From the NCBI RefSeq assembly GCF_013009555.1, contig NZ_CP046176.1:2883501-2947500 (forward strand): a stretch of DNA of 64,000 bases. Direction: 5' to 3'. This DNA comes from Phocaeicola dorei (GTDB lineage Bacteria; Bacteroidota; Bacteroidia; Bacteroidales; Bacteroidaceae). Positions 43,174 through 51,464 of this stretch are shown here, in pieces; position 1 is the stretch's first letter; the number at the start of each line of letters is the position of its first letter. A program made the translations under genes and the position numbers. A model generated the notes under the pieces. It had not been told where the DNA came from, ran no database searches, and worked only from the letters and a program-made list of their open reading frames with translations.

Positions 43174-44481
43174 TCACCTATGAGTAGATGATATAACTAT
43201 ATTACACCACTTTAATTCAGAATCTCGACTCCAATAGTCCATTCTTAAAAAGATAACAACAAAAGTCATCAGAATATTTATATTTTCATCAATCGGAGCA
43301 GATAGAGATAAAAAAACAAAATATATAACAGGAAAAAGCACAGCAGTTTTCTGACATTTATAAATCAAAAAACAACATACTAATACAAGAAAAATAAACA
43401 TTAAGCCACCCATTATTCCATAATCTATCAATAAAGAAAACCAAATACTTTCAGCACCTAATATTTCATAATTATTCTGTGTGGCAACATTCCACAAATA
43501 TGAGCTCCCATTTCCCCATAATTCATTTTGCTCAAAAGCCCATAAAATAGATCCCCATTGCTCTAGTCTCATACCACTGCTACTACCTACGTCCATTTTG
43601 TTAGCAAATAAAGTAGAATAAATAAGAGTAAAATAGAATTTCCAAAAAAACAAACATGATACTAAAAACACACCTACTATTCTATAAAAAACTTTATACC
43701 TAAAAATATTTACACTCAATAAATAAGGCAGTATACCAATAAGAATGGCAACATACCCAGCCCTAGTCCCTGTAAGAATAGTGCATAATGGAAGGAAATA
43801 TAATAGCTTTGTTACTTTATTTTTATTCAATGGATAATTATAATACCGACTACAAAAAAAGTAAAGATAAAAACACATACAACAATATAAAGCAAAAGGC
43901 TGATAATAAGAAAATATAGAATTACTTCGTTTAAAACCATATCTTTCCGCACCTTGGGCTATATATCCATGTACATCAAATAAGCTCAGCAATACGTCCT
44001 GAATAATATTCTTATTAAAAAGAACTTCTATAATAGAATAAACACAGGCAAATAACATACATCCACTAAGAAGTTGCAAACAATATATCATATATTTTCT
44101 AGAATCCAATGAATACCATAAAAACACGGGTAAAATGAAAAAGAAATATATGTTAGCAAAGGTCAGCATGTTATCAGGAGGATATAATGCCAAATAATTA
44201 GAAATTAAATAGCTGATTGAAGTTAAGACTGAAATAAGAATTAACGATATGGGATATTTTCCTTTTTTTGATCTATATATAACTAATCTTCTTTTTCTGC
44301 ATTTCCGATAAACAAAAATACAAATAGCCACAACAGATGTCGGATAAATCAGGCGAAGACTAGTATTCCACAGAGTTAAATATATGAATATCTGCAAAAT
44401 AACAACTATTTGTATGATACCTTTTTTCACATCTTTAAGAAGAACGAAACAAAAGTAGATGAATAGAAGAACAGATGGCAT
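43174..44481 (-). CDS. wzy: O-antigen polymerase/ligase-like membrane protein (Wzy)
   Basis: The 435-aa protein has about ten to twelve hydrophobic segments and a large extracytoplasmic loop late in the sequence (about residues 285-350, with KMDVGSSSGMRLEQWGSI), as in Wzy polymerases. The position between flippase-side genes and transferases in a Wzx/Wzy locus supports polymerisation of repeat units in the periplasm. Wzy proteins are poorly conserved, so the call rests on topology and context. Confidence 0.75.
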   Translation of the reverse strand: MPSVLLFIYFCFVLLKDVKKGIIQIVVILQIFIYLTLWNTSLRLIYPTSVVAICIFVYRKCRKRRLVIYRSKKGKYPISLILISVLTSISYLISNYLALYPPDNMLTFANIYFFFILPVFLWYSLDSRKYMIYCLQLLSGCMLFACVYSIIEVLFNKNIIQDVLLSLFDVHGYIAQGAERYGFKRSNSIFSYYQPFALYCCMCFYLYFFCSRYYNYPLNKNKVTKLLYFLPLCTILTGTRAGYVAILIGILPYLLSVNIFRYKVFYRIVGVFLVSCLFFWKFYFTLIYSTLFANKMDVGSSSGMRLEQWGSILWAFEQNELWGNGSSYLWNVATQNNYEILGAESIWFSLLIDYGIMGGLMFIFLVLVCCFLIYKCQKTAVLFPVIYFVFLSLSAPIDENINILMTFVVIFLRMDYWSRDSELKWCNIVISSTHR

Positions 44482-44487
44482 CTTTTA

Positions 44488-45384
44488 TTATTTATTGTCT
44501 ATTAGGAACATAGAATAGGCCTTTTTTTTCTCTTTTACAGGATTGAATCTATACAAGGGAATTGACAGCACAAAAAAAATTGCAAAAAGAATATCCCTAT
44601 TATTTAAAGCTAATCGGAAACAACTCCAAAGTGCAGTATTATATCTTCTTATTTTACCATAGCACAAATATTGGTAAATTCTATACCTACTAGTAAATAG
44701 ACTATACATTTTATCAAATGTTAGTTTAGATGTAGATATGTTTCCTTCCCGTGTATAATAAACATATATTTTATTTTTAATAACTTTTATATTAGTTGAT
44801 CTATATCCAACTCTTACAGAAAATAAAGCATCATTTCCCTTTTCAATTTCCTCAAATTCTACATCCTCACAAATAAGTTCCTTTTTTATCATTTTATTCC
44901 ATGGAGCCCATAAATAATACCGTATATTATTTATCATGTCTTTATGTCCTTCTAGATAAGATTTTATTTGTATAGAGATAATGTTATCACAATGTTCCAT
45001 GGTCTTTTCTATGATATGATCACAGGCAAAATAAATTATATCATAATTACTATTCACATATTTATCCAAAACGTTCATTAAATCTGTTGTATAATGATCA
45101 TCTGCATCAGGAAACAAAAACCATTTTCCCTTTGCATAAGTCAATCCTATATTCCTGGCATATCCCGCTCCCTTCCCTTCTTTTGTAAAATAAACCTCAA
45201 CACATTTTTCATTTAAGCCTGGAAAACACTCAAAATTCACGATCTTAGGATCACTATTATCATCAACTATAATTATTTGGATATCATCACGTTTGGGAAT
45301 TGAATCAATACATCGTTGAAGAAGATGTGGTACATTCCTATGAGGTATTATAAAAGAATAATTAATTTCTATTTCCATACGCAC
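44488..45384 (-). CDS. glycosyltransferase family 2 protein
   Basis: The 298-aa GT-A enzyme begins YSFIIPHRNVPHLLQRCIDS, has QIIIVDDNSD, and a metal-binding site in WFLFPDADDHY (about residue 92). The C-terminus holds two hydrophobic segments, possibly membrane-associated. It adds one sugar of the repeat unit. Gaps are nine bases from the flippase gene and six bases to the polymerase gene. The start could be either of the two close ATGs (45384 or 45378). Confidence 0.9.
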   Translation of the reverse strand: MRMEIEINYSFIIPHRNVPHLLQRCIDSIPKRDDIQIIIVDDNSDPKIVNFECFPGLNEKCVEVYFTKEGKGAGYARNIGLTYAKGKWFLFPDADDHYTTDLMNVLDKYVNSNYDIIYFACDHIIEKTMEHCDNIISIQIKSYLEGHKDMINNIRYYLWAPWNKMIKKELICEDVEFEEIEKGNDALFSVRVGYRSTNIKVIKNKIYVYYTREGNISTSKLTFDKMYSLFTSRYRIYQYLCYGKIRRYNTALWSCFRLALNNRDILFAIFFVLSIPLYRFNPVKEKKKAYSMFLIDNK

Positions 45385-45393
45385 TAATACAAA

Positions 45394-46965
45394 CTAAATA
45401 TTTTTTTGTTTATTTTTTCTCCGCTTTGATTCTAAAATGGTCACTAACTTTTGGTTTACCACATATCTTTCTGTTGATGAAAGACCGCATAAATAGGCAA
45501 GAGAAAATAAAATAAGTTCTAATATAAAACTTGAAAGAACAGCTGTAAAAAAACTATCCTGTTCCATCTTTTTATGTAAGATATAAGCTATACAATAGGT
45601 GATAAACACAATAAGTATATTTTTGCTGAAAATATGTGTCACATAGTATCTAATTTCATAGATGGGCAAGATTCTACTTATTAAAACTATCCGAATAAGT
45701 ACCCCCAATAATGTAACAAATAATGATGCATAGAGAACTGAATATGGCGGATATCCAATTGATAACAATAAATAAGCTATCGGTAATTCTGTCAGCATAA
45801 CAATACAAATTATTACTTGAAACCATTTGATTCTTCCCGTGGCTTGCATGGCTGTTGTTAATGGACTAGATATAGCATACAAAAGATTGCATACAATCGT
45901 TAATATCAGAAAAATATCCGTATATTGTGGAACTTCTACCAACCATAAATTTAATATATAGGTAATATTAATCATTATAGGCAGGGAAATGACAGCTAAC
46001 AAATAAAATGAAAATCTACAACCTGCATATACTAACTCTTTAGATCTGTATAAGTCTCCTACTGCATACGATTTTGTTATTTGTGGATTCATCGCCATCA
46101 TAAAATTAGCAGAAAAACTATTTATTAGCGAACCTACCTGAACTGATATTCCGCGTGCAGCATTAACAACTGTACCAAAAAATAGATTCAAGAGAATATT
46201 AGATAATTGATCTTTAAAAGAAAATCCTAAATTCCCAACCAAACTCCAACCAGCAAAGGCAAACATTTCCCTAAATTGTTCAATATTAAAGCTAAAAGTA
46301 TAATGACACTCCTCAAAATGCCTTTTACAATAAAAGCAATATAAGGAACGTAAAAGCAATGCAACGCAAAATACCAAAATTGAATATACAATCAATTTAT
46401 CATAAGATATAAATAACAGCAAATAGGCTATTGCTAACTTCAAACTAACTTCGAAGATACTAATATATGCAAATGCGCTCATTTTTTCGTGTGCCACAAT
46501 AGAAGCATTATAAGGAACACTGATTACATTCACAGCAAATACGAATATAGATAATTGGAGTGTCCAATTGGCAGCCATCATTCTATCTGATGGAATATTC
46601 AGTTTGGTATTGAGGAACCAAACTCCTATTACTTCCGATAAAACAACAATAATAAACGCAATAGCTATGTGTATAGTTAAAGTCGTACAAAAAACATCTT
46701 TAAGTTTATGTAAATTTCCCTTTCCTAACTCATATGAAATAAAACGTTGTGAAGTTGCAATCATAGCCGAATTTAAGAAAGCAAATATTGTAACAATACC
46801 ACCAACAAGATTGTATATGCCATAATCCTCTATTCCCAAACTTTCAAGTACAATACGACTTGTAAACAAACCTATTCCCATACTGAAAAGCATACGAAAA
46901 TAAAGTAATAGAGTATTTTTAGCTATTCTTTTATTATTTTGCTGAGATAAAGCAGACATTTTCAA
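45394..46965 (-). CDS. wzx: polysaccharide flippase (Wzx, MATE-like)
   Basis: The 523-aa protein has about 12-14 hydrophobic helices. Typical Wzx/MATE segments include LLYFRMLFSMGIGLFTSRIV near the N-terminus, YGIYNLVGGIVTIFAFLNSA, and the central WSLVGNLGFSFKDQLSNILL. It carries lipid-linked repeat units across the inner membrane. It is the first biosynthetic gene after upxZ, but about 700 non-coding bases lie between them. Confidence 0.88.
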   Translation of the reverse strand: MKMSALSQQNNKRIAKNTLLLYFRMLFSMGIGLFTSRIVLESLGIEDYGIYNLVGGIVTIFAFLNSAMIATSQRFISYELGKGNLHKLKDVFCTTLTIHIAIAFIIVVLSEVIGVWFLNTKLNIPSDRMMAANWTLQLSIFVFAVNVISVPYNASIVAHEKMSAFAYISIFEVSLKLAIAYLLLFISYDKLIVYSILVFCVALLLRSLYCFYCKRHFEECHYTFSFNIEQFREMFAFAGWSLVGNLGFSFKDQLSNILLNLFFGTVVNAARGISVQVGSLINSFSANFMMAMNPQITKSYAVGDLYRSKELVYAGCRFSFYLLAVISLPIMINITYILNLWLVEVPQYTDIFLILTIVCNLLYAISSPLTTAMQATGRIKWFQVIICIVMLTELPIAYLLLSIGYPPYSVLYASLFVTLLGVLIRIVLISRILPIYEIRYYVTHIFSKNILIVFITYCIAYILHKKMEQDSFFTAVLSSFILELILFSLAYLCGLSSTERYVVNQKLVTILESKRRKNKQKNI

Positions 46966-47078
46966 TTATAAAAAAGCACATTAAAATATTATGTCTATAA
47001 TAGACAAGTCCCGTAATATGTATCCTGATTCTATTAATATACTCAAATCACTTGAAAGATATATATCTTCCACCTGTA

Positions 47079-47170
47079 ACATTACTAAGCTTACAGCCCA
47101 CACATTAGTAATGTGTCACCCCACACATTACTAATCTTCCGGCACGCACATTACTAACCTTTCAAACGTC
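47079..47170. repeat. four tandem 23-bp repeats
   Basis: The core ACATTA(C/G)TAA starts at 47079, 47102, 47125 and 47148, an exact 23-base period. The intervening 13 bases are less conserved but mostly end in CAC or CGC. The second unit also forms the near-palindrome ACATTAGTAATGT. The array ends 113 bases upstream of the flippase start. Confidence 0.9.
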
Positions 47171-47172
47171 CT

Positions 47173-47191
47173 GTTCTTTTCCGAAAAGAAC
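47173..47191. repeat. GTTCTTTTC palindrome
   Basis: GTTCTTTTC and GAAAAGAAC form a perfect 9-bp dyad with a one-base centre. It abuts the 23-bp array. AAAAAAAAGAAC follows at about 47200-47211. Confidence 0.7.
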
Positions 47192-47323
47192 AAGGTCTTT
47201 AAAAAAAAGAACAAGAGCTTTTAAAAATTTGACCTGTTGTTTTTTCCATAACGGTATCTACATGCCGAAACGCCTTACTTTTCCTTCAAATCTTTCAGCC
47301 ACTCCGCAAACACCCTGCCTGTC

Positions 47324-47480
47324 GGCATTCCGGCTGAAGGATATACCTCACGAAATGTTTCAGCCGGAAAATATCCTTCAGAAAAACGATTCCCTAAGAA
47401 TCGGAGGAAGATCAGTTCGGCTGAAACATTCCAACCCCCAGCTGAAGGATTCCTGAACCCAATCCTTCAGCCGGAATGCC
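47324..47480. repeat. nested inverted repeats able to fold in two ways
   Basis: The outer arms are GGCATTCCGGCTGAAGGAT (47324-47342) and its exact complement (47462-47480). The middle arms are AATGTTTCAGCCG (47354-47366) and CGGCTGAAACATT (47418-47430). The tip is CGATTC (47387-47392) and GAATCG (47398-47403). Extra copies ATCCTTCAG (47373-47381) and CTGAAGGAT (47442-47450) allow a second fold with local hairpins, for example 47441-47450 with 47462-47471. Confidence 0.88.
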
Positions 47481-47664
47481 CATGAACAGGGCGTTTGCGA
47501 GCAGGCTGAAGCTTTTGAAGGATTTTTCAGGGTATTCCCTATAGAGCATGACGAATGACCATATTCCATTGAAAAAAAGTAAGATATCTTCGTAAACAAA
47601 GTAAGATATGTTCCCAAGCAAAGTAACACCACTTACTTGGTCCACGAAGTCCGCATACTTTTCT

Positions 47665-48048
47665 TTACAACAAAACAGACCTCACAGCCGTCTCATGCCA
47701 GTGACGATAATCCCCCATCAGCAAAGAATGCTCCGACCACACTTTCCGGTAAATTCCATCGTGCAAAATGATGTACTCACGGAAATAGCTCTCTGCCTCA
47801 TCGGCAGGAACGGAAGCCATCACCACATATTCCACACAATCCGGGACACAAAACAAAGTCAGTTCATTTTCAGAAAACAAGCCGCTCAACCTACAGGCGG
47901 AACGCTCAAAGGCCGCCCAATACGCACCAATGTCATACAGATGAATGAATTTATCATTATTCTTTTCCCTGGCTAAGATTTCCTTATGCTGATTCTGAAT
48001 CAGCTGCTGGAGCCGGATGCCTGACGGCATAAATGTGGTTCTACACAT
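47665..48048 (-). CDS. upxZ: UpxZ-family antitermination inhibitor
   Basis: The 127-aa protein lies immediately downstream of upxY in a capsule operon. UpxZ proteins are known in Bacteroides fragilis to block UpxY proteins of other capsule loci, so that one capsule is made at a time. The family look is present: N-terminal helix (IRLQQLIQNQHKEIL), HLYDIGAYWAAFERSACRLS and LFCVPDCVEYVVMASV. It is 82 bases after upxY. The identity of the locus letter cannot be told. Confidence 0.85.
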   Translation of the reverse strand: MCRTTFMPSGIRLQQLIQNQHKEILAREKNNDKFIHLYDIGAYWAAFERSACRLSGLFSENELTLFCVPDCVEYVVMASVPADEAESYFREYIILHDGIYRKVWSEHSLLMGDYRHWHETAVRSVLL

Positions 48049-48130
48049 TATTATATATAAGATTTATATAATCAGATCGTTTACTTTCCCATTAATCAGG
48101 GAATAACAATGTTTAACGTAGCAAATGAAA

Positions 48131-48685
48131 TTATTTCTTCTTCGGCTCTTCTATCACTTCTATTAAGTCCGACGAAATAGTCGCCATGGCCATAGCTATC
48201 ACCCCTTGCAGACTGATAACCACACGACGGTCTCTAGCACCTTTTACCTTTACAAACACCCCCTCGTAGCCCTCGAAGTCACCACCTGTGATACGGACTT
48301 TCGTACCGCGCCGTAAGTTCACCTCGTCGGGACTGAAAAAAATAAGATGCTCGTCATACGTTCCAGCCACAGCGATAAACTGCCTCATCTGATCATCGGG
48401 CACAATGATTTTCTGCCCGTTGCGGATATCAATCATATATTGAAAATACGGAAGTTTAAACTTCACCTTCTGAAGTTCGGACTGGACGGCATGAACAAAT
48501 ATCAGATCACTGATAACGGGAACCAGCTCACGCCTCTTGCGCCCGTTCCTTATACGAACTTCGTAACGCATGGGGATGAAATTGTTGATTCCTTCTTTAT
48601 CCAACAAAGCCTTGATCTGCATCCCCCGGCGATAAGTGGCACGCATGGCAAACCATTGCATTTTTTCACTTGAGAACATAGTCAT
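48131..48685 (-). CDS. upxY: UpxY-family capsule transcription antiterminator (NusG-like)
   Basis: The 184-aa NusG paralogue has an N-terminal NGN domain (MQWFAMRATYRRGMQIKALL, then FIPMRYEVRIRNGRK) and a C-terminal KOW domain (GTKVRITGGDFEGYEGVFVK, about residues 128-147). UpxY proteins prevent premature termination in the 5' leader of their own capsule operon. A leader of about 550 bases with an intrinsic terminator lies upstream, as that mechanism needs. ATG 48685 was taken; codon 3 is also ATG. Confidence 0.93.
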   Translation of the reverse strand: MTMFSSEKMQWFAMRATYRRGMQIKALLDKEGINNFIPMRYEVRIRNGRKRRELVPVISDLIFVHAVQSELQKVKFKLPYFQYMIDIRNGQKIIVPDDQMRQFIAVAGTYDEHLIFFSPDEVNLRRGTKVRITGGDFEGYEGVFVKVKGARDRRVVISLQGVIAMAMATISSDLIEVIEEPKKK

Positions 48686-49241
48686 GGAGCTTTGAATTAC
48701 AGATATCTATCTGTAATTCAATCAATTACGAGAAGTTTCGTAAAATACAAGAGGAATCGGCCTCTTGTGATTAAGCTGACCGGAGAAAAGCTATTTCAAC
48801 AAATGGAGGATGGGAATCCGCACAATGTAGATGCAGCCTGTCGGGTCAACCAATGACCTTCCGCAGATTCCCGAACCGGACGGTTCTTATGTGTTAAATC
48901 AGAATTGTAATACCTATATATAAAAAAAGCGCGGGAATCTGTACCTGTTACTCGTCCCGCCCTACAAGGCCTTCGCATTGCCCAATCCAGTCTGAACGAG
49001 CAACGCAGAAGCCCACGCCGATATGTATAATGACACTTGAATGCACCTTTGACCGGCAAAGGCGCACCAAGGATATAAACATACCCCGCAGACACCTACT
49101 GTTGCTTTGTTTTGGCTGGATTTTAGAATTTGCGAAGTTCTGTAGAGCCAAGAACAAAACGTCAAGTAAACGTCTTTTCTATATATGTATATTTCCCACC
49201 TCCCTAACTTCCTTGCGGAAGTACCGGCGTGGAAAACGTGG
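48686..49241 (-). promoter_or_regulatory. long untranslated leader of the capsule operon
   Basis: About 550 bases lie between the putative promoter and upxY with no supported gene; the minus-strand frames at 48796-49165 overlap one another in different frames and are unconvincing. Just after the expected start site it has a hairpin ACTTCC-TTGC-GGAAGT (49207-49222), and further on an intrinsic terminator (48922-48960). This layout fits UpxY-controlled antitermination. Confidence 0.7.
48922..48960 (-). terminator. intrinsic terminator inside the upxY leader
   Basis: On the minus strand GCGGGA and TCCCGC pair around an 18-base loop, followed by GC and seven T residues (48922-48928 on the plus strand as A). 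It lies about 240 bases before the upxY start and is the likely point of UpxY antitermination. Confidence 0.65.
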
Positions 49242-49249
49242 CAAAGATA
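49242..49249 (-). promoter_or_regulatory. -7 box of the capsule operon
   Basis: CAAAGATA on the plus strand reads TATCTTTG on the minus strand, an exact TAnnTTTG. A weak TTTTCG lies near the -33 position (about 49268-49273). No flanking inverted repeats typical of invertible capsule promoters were seen. Confidence 0.6.
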
Positions 49250-49382
49250 GCAATTTAATAAATAGGACGAAAATATATTCCGCTATTTTTAGTGATGTCT
49301 CTTTAAATGTCAACTGATGTCGGAACTGAAAAACGGAAAGCTGGTGCAATAACAATATGGCATTATTTATCTTCTGGTCATT

Positions 49383-49922
49383 TTATTCTTCAATCCATTC
49401 TACAATTTCTTGTGAAAGCGGACTAGTAGTAGAGCCGATTGAGGCAACCCATCTACCATTTTCATCAATCAGAAACTTATGAAAGTTCCACCCTATCTTA
49501 GCATCCGAAACCCCGTTTTCACTTTTATGCGTAAGCCATTGATAAAGGGGAGCTATATCTTTCCCCTTTACAGATATTTTAGCCATCATAGGAAAAGTAA
49601 CTCCATAATTCAACGTACAAAACTCCTTGATTTCTTCATTCGTGCCGGGTTCCTGATGTAGGAAATTATTGGCAGGAAATCCGATAACGACAAAATCATC
49701 TTTTCCATATTTCTCATACAATTCCTCCAACTTGGCGTACTGGGGAGTGAAACCGCATTTAGATGCCACATTGACTACCAATACTTTCTTACCTTTGAAC
49801 GTGGAAAGTGGCAAGTCCTTCCCGTCAATAGCCTTGACCGTAAAGTCATAAAAACTTTTTTGCTGTGCACCAGCTACCGATGTGATCATGGTTACAATTA
49901 TGCTTAATATAAATGTCTTCAT
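49383..49922 (-). CDS. glutathione peroxidase family protein, exported
   Basis: The 179-aa thiol peroxidase reduces peroxides, probably with thioredoxin rather than glutathione. Start ATG 49922 gives a signal peptide (TFILSIIVTMITSVAGAQ), and longer frames upstream are not needed. The peroxidatic Cys is in VNVASKCGFTPQY and the Trp-Asn pair is in KIGWNFHKF. The usual FPCNQF motif reads FPANNF here: both the possible resolving Cys and the catalytic-type Gln are changed. The rest (HQEPGTNEEIKEF) is standard. Confidence 0.9.
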   Translation of the reverse strand: MKTFILSIIVTMITSVAGAQQKSFYDFTVKAIDGKDLPLSTFKGKKVLVVNVASKCGFTPQYAKLEELYEKYGKDDFVVIGFPANNFLHQEPGTNEEIKEFCTLNYGVTFPMMAKISVKGKDIAPLYQWLTHKSENGVSDAKIGWNFHKFLIDENGRWVASIGSTTSPLSQEIVEWIEE

Positions 49923-50003
49923 TTGAAATGCTATTTTATAATAGAACAATTCATGAACTTGAAAAGTTTTCTCTGAAAGAAAAGATTGACGAGAGAAAAT
50001 TGT

Positions 50004-50011
50004 TATCTTTG
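50004..50011 (+). promoter_or_regulatory. -7 box of the response regulator gene
   Basis: TATCTTTG exactly matches TAnnTTTG, 28 bases before the ATG at 50040. Confidence 0.6.
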
Positions 50012-50039
50012 TTCTTCTGAAAAAGAACAGAAGATATTT

Positions 50040-51380
50040 ATGAGCAAACAAGGAACCATCATAGTAGTAGATGATAACAAAGGAGTGCTGTCGGCAGTAA
50101 AGCTATTGCTGAAAAATCATTTCGAACATATCGTCACACTGCCCTCACCCATCACACTGCCCGCTGCGCTACGTGAAGAAAACGCGCAAGTAGTGCTGCT
50201 GGATATGAATTTCAGCAGCGGACTGAATACCGGGAATGAAGGTCTGTACTGGTTACACGAGATAAAGAAAATACACCCCTCCCTGCCCGTAGTACTTTTC
50301 ACAGCCTATGCTGACATAGACCTGGCAGTGCGCGGCATCAAGGAAGGAGCAACAGACTTCATCGTCAAGCCTTGGGACAATGCCCGGCTGATAGAAACCT
50401 TGCTGTCTGCCTGCCGCAATTCCTCCAAGAACAAGAAGAGAGCGGAAGTCCCTAAAACCGTATCTTCTATGTATTGGGGAGAAAGCAATGCCATGAAGCA
50501 ACTGCGGACGCTGATAGAGAAAGTGGCGCAAACGGATGCCAATATTCTGATTACAGGAGAGAACGGCACAGGAAAAGAAATGCTGGCACGGGAAATACAC
50601 GCTTTGTCTGCCCGATACCGACGGGATATGATAACGGTGGATATGGGTGCCATTACCGAATCCCTGTTCGAAAGCGAACTGTTCGGCCATAAAAAAGGCT
50701 CGTTTACCGATGCCCATACCGACCGTGCAGGTAAATTCGAAGCCGCCCATGAAGGGACTTTGTTTCTGGACGAAATAGGCAACCTGCCCTATCACCTGCA
50801 ATCCAAACTACTCACCGCCATTCAAAGCCGAAGCGTGGTGCGAGTAGGAAGCAACGAACCGATACCGGTCAACATACGTTTGATTTGCGCCACCAATTGT
50901 GATTTGGAAGAGATGGTGGCCAAAGGCAAATTCCGCGAGGATTTGCTTTACCGCATCAATACCATCCACATCGAGATTCCCCCTCTGCGGGAACGCAAAG
51001 AAGATATTATCCCTTTGGCCCAACGCTTTATAGACCGGTTCTGCAAACAATATGACAAAGGAAATATCCTTCTTTCTACCGATGCGCAAGAAAAGTTACG
51101 GACATATCCGTGGTATGGAAACATACGCGAATTGGAACATGCCGTAGAGAAAGCGGTCATTATCAATGAAGATGGTATATTGAGTGAGGAACATTTTCAT
51201 TTCCCCCGAAAAGTAGCGGCTCCTGCGACAGAAACAAGTGTCTCAACTCTGGAGGAGATGGAATTGCAAATGATTCAGAAGGCGATAGAGAAATGCAACG
51301 GAAACCTCTCAGCTGTAGCGGCACAGTTGGGAATTACCCGTCAGACGCTTTATAACAAGATGAAAAAATTCGGATTATGA
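50040..51380 (+). CDS. sigma-54-dependent response regulator (NtrC family)
   Basis: The protein has 446 aa from ATG 50040. The receiver domain covers about residues 1-125, with acidic VVDDN, phospho-acceptor Asp (about 54) in VLLDMNF and Lys in IVKPWD. The AAA+ domain covers about 145-375, with Walker A GENGTGKE, the sigma-54 contact loop KKGSFTDA and Walker B TLFLDEIGN. A Fis-type HTH lies at the end (LSAVAAQLGITRQTLYNKMK). It activates sigma-54 promoters after phosphorylation by the kinase encoded 84 bases downstream. A sigma-54 promoter with a dyad is present before the ABC export operon at 31946, a possible target. Confidence 0.93.
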   Translation: MSKQGTIIVVDDNKGVLSAVKLLLKNHFEHIVTLPSPITLPAALREENAQVVLLDMNFSSGLNTGNEGLYWLHEIKKIHPSLPVVLFTAYADIDLAVRGIKEGATDFIVKPWDNARLIETLLSACRNSSKNKKRAEVPKTVSSMYWGESNAMKQLRTLIEKVAQTDANILITGENGTGKEMLAREIHALSARYRRDMITVDMGAITESLFESELFGHKKGSFTDAHTDRAGKFEAAHEGTLFLDEIGNLPYHLQSKLLTAIQSRSVVRVGSNEPIPVNIRLICATNCDLEEMVAKGKFREDLLYRINTIHIEIPPLRERKEDIIPLAQRFIDRFCKQYDKGNILLSTDAQEKLRTYPWYGNIRELEHAVEKAVIINEDGILSEEHFHFPRKVAAPATETSVSTLEEMELQMIQKAIEKCNGNLSAVAAQLGITRQTLYNKMKKFGL

Positions 51381-51464
51381 CCATTTTCTCATGTCCTTCC
51401 TCACTACAACCAAATTTTAAACAGACTCTAAAGAAGCATCAACGAAACAATAAATAATCAAGCT

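Larger units (their letters stand above)
46966..47664. other. 700-base non-coding gap inside the capsule operon
   Basis: No gene is supported. Three short open frames (47229-47456 plus, 47378-47632 and 47412-47645 minus) cover inverted repeats, and two of them read the same peptide QTPC(L/S)-AFRLKD on opposite strands because the repeat is palindromic. The gap holds the 23-bp tandem array, a GTTCTTTTC dyad and nested inverted repeats (separate entries). Confidence 0.7.

Noticed and set aside
47079..47170. CRISPR-like short repeat array
   Set aside because: The 23-base period includes only a 10-base core and 13 bases between cores, far too short for spacers.
47229..47645. Short frames with the shared peptide QTPC-AFRLKD on opposite strands
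   Set aside because: The shared peptide arises because the DNA is an inverted repeat, so these are not evidence of genes.
48796..49165. Minus-strand frames of 99, 69 and 67 codons in the upxY leader
   Set aside because: They overlap one another in different frames, look compositionally random and cover leader structures.
49171..49330. Invertible promoter of the capsule operon
   Set aside because: Bacteroides capsule promoters are often flanked by inverted repeats for phase variation. I looked on both sides of the -7 box and found no matching pair, and no invertase gene is nearby.
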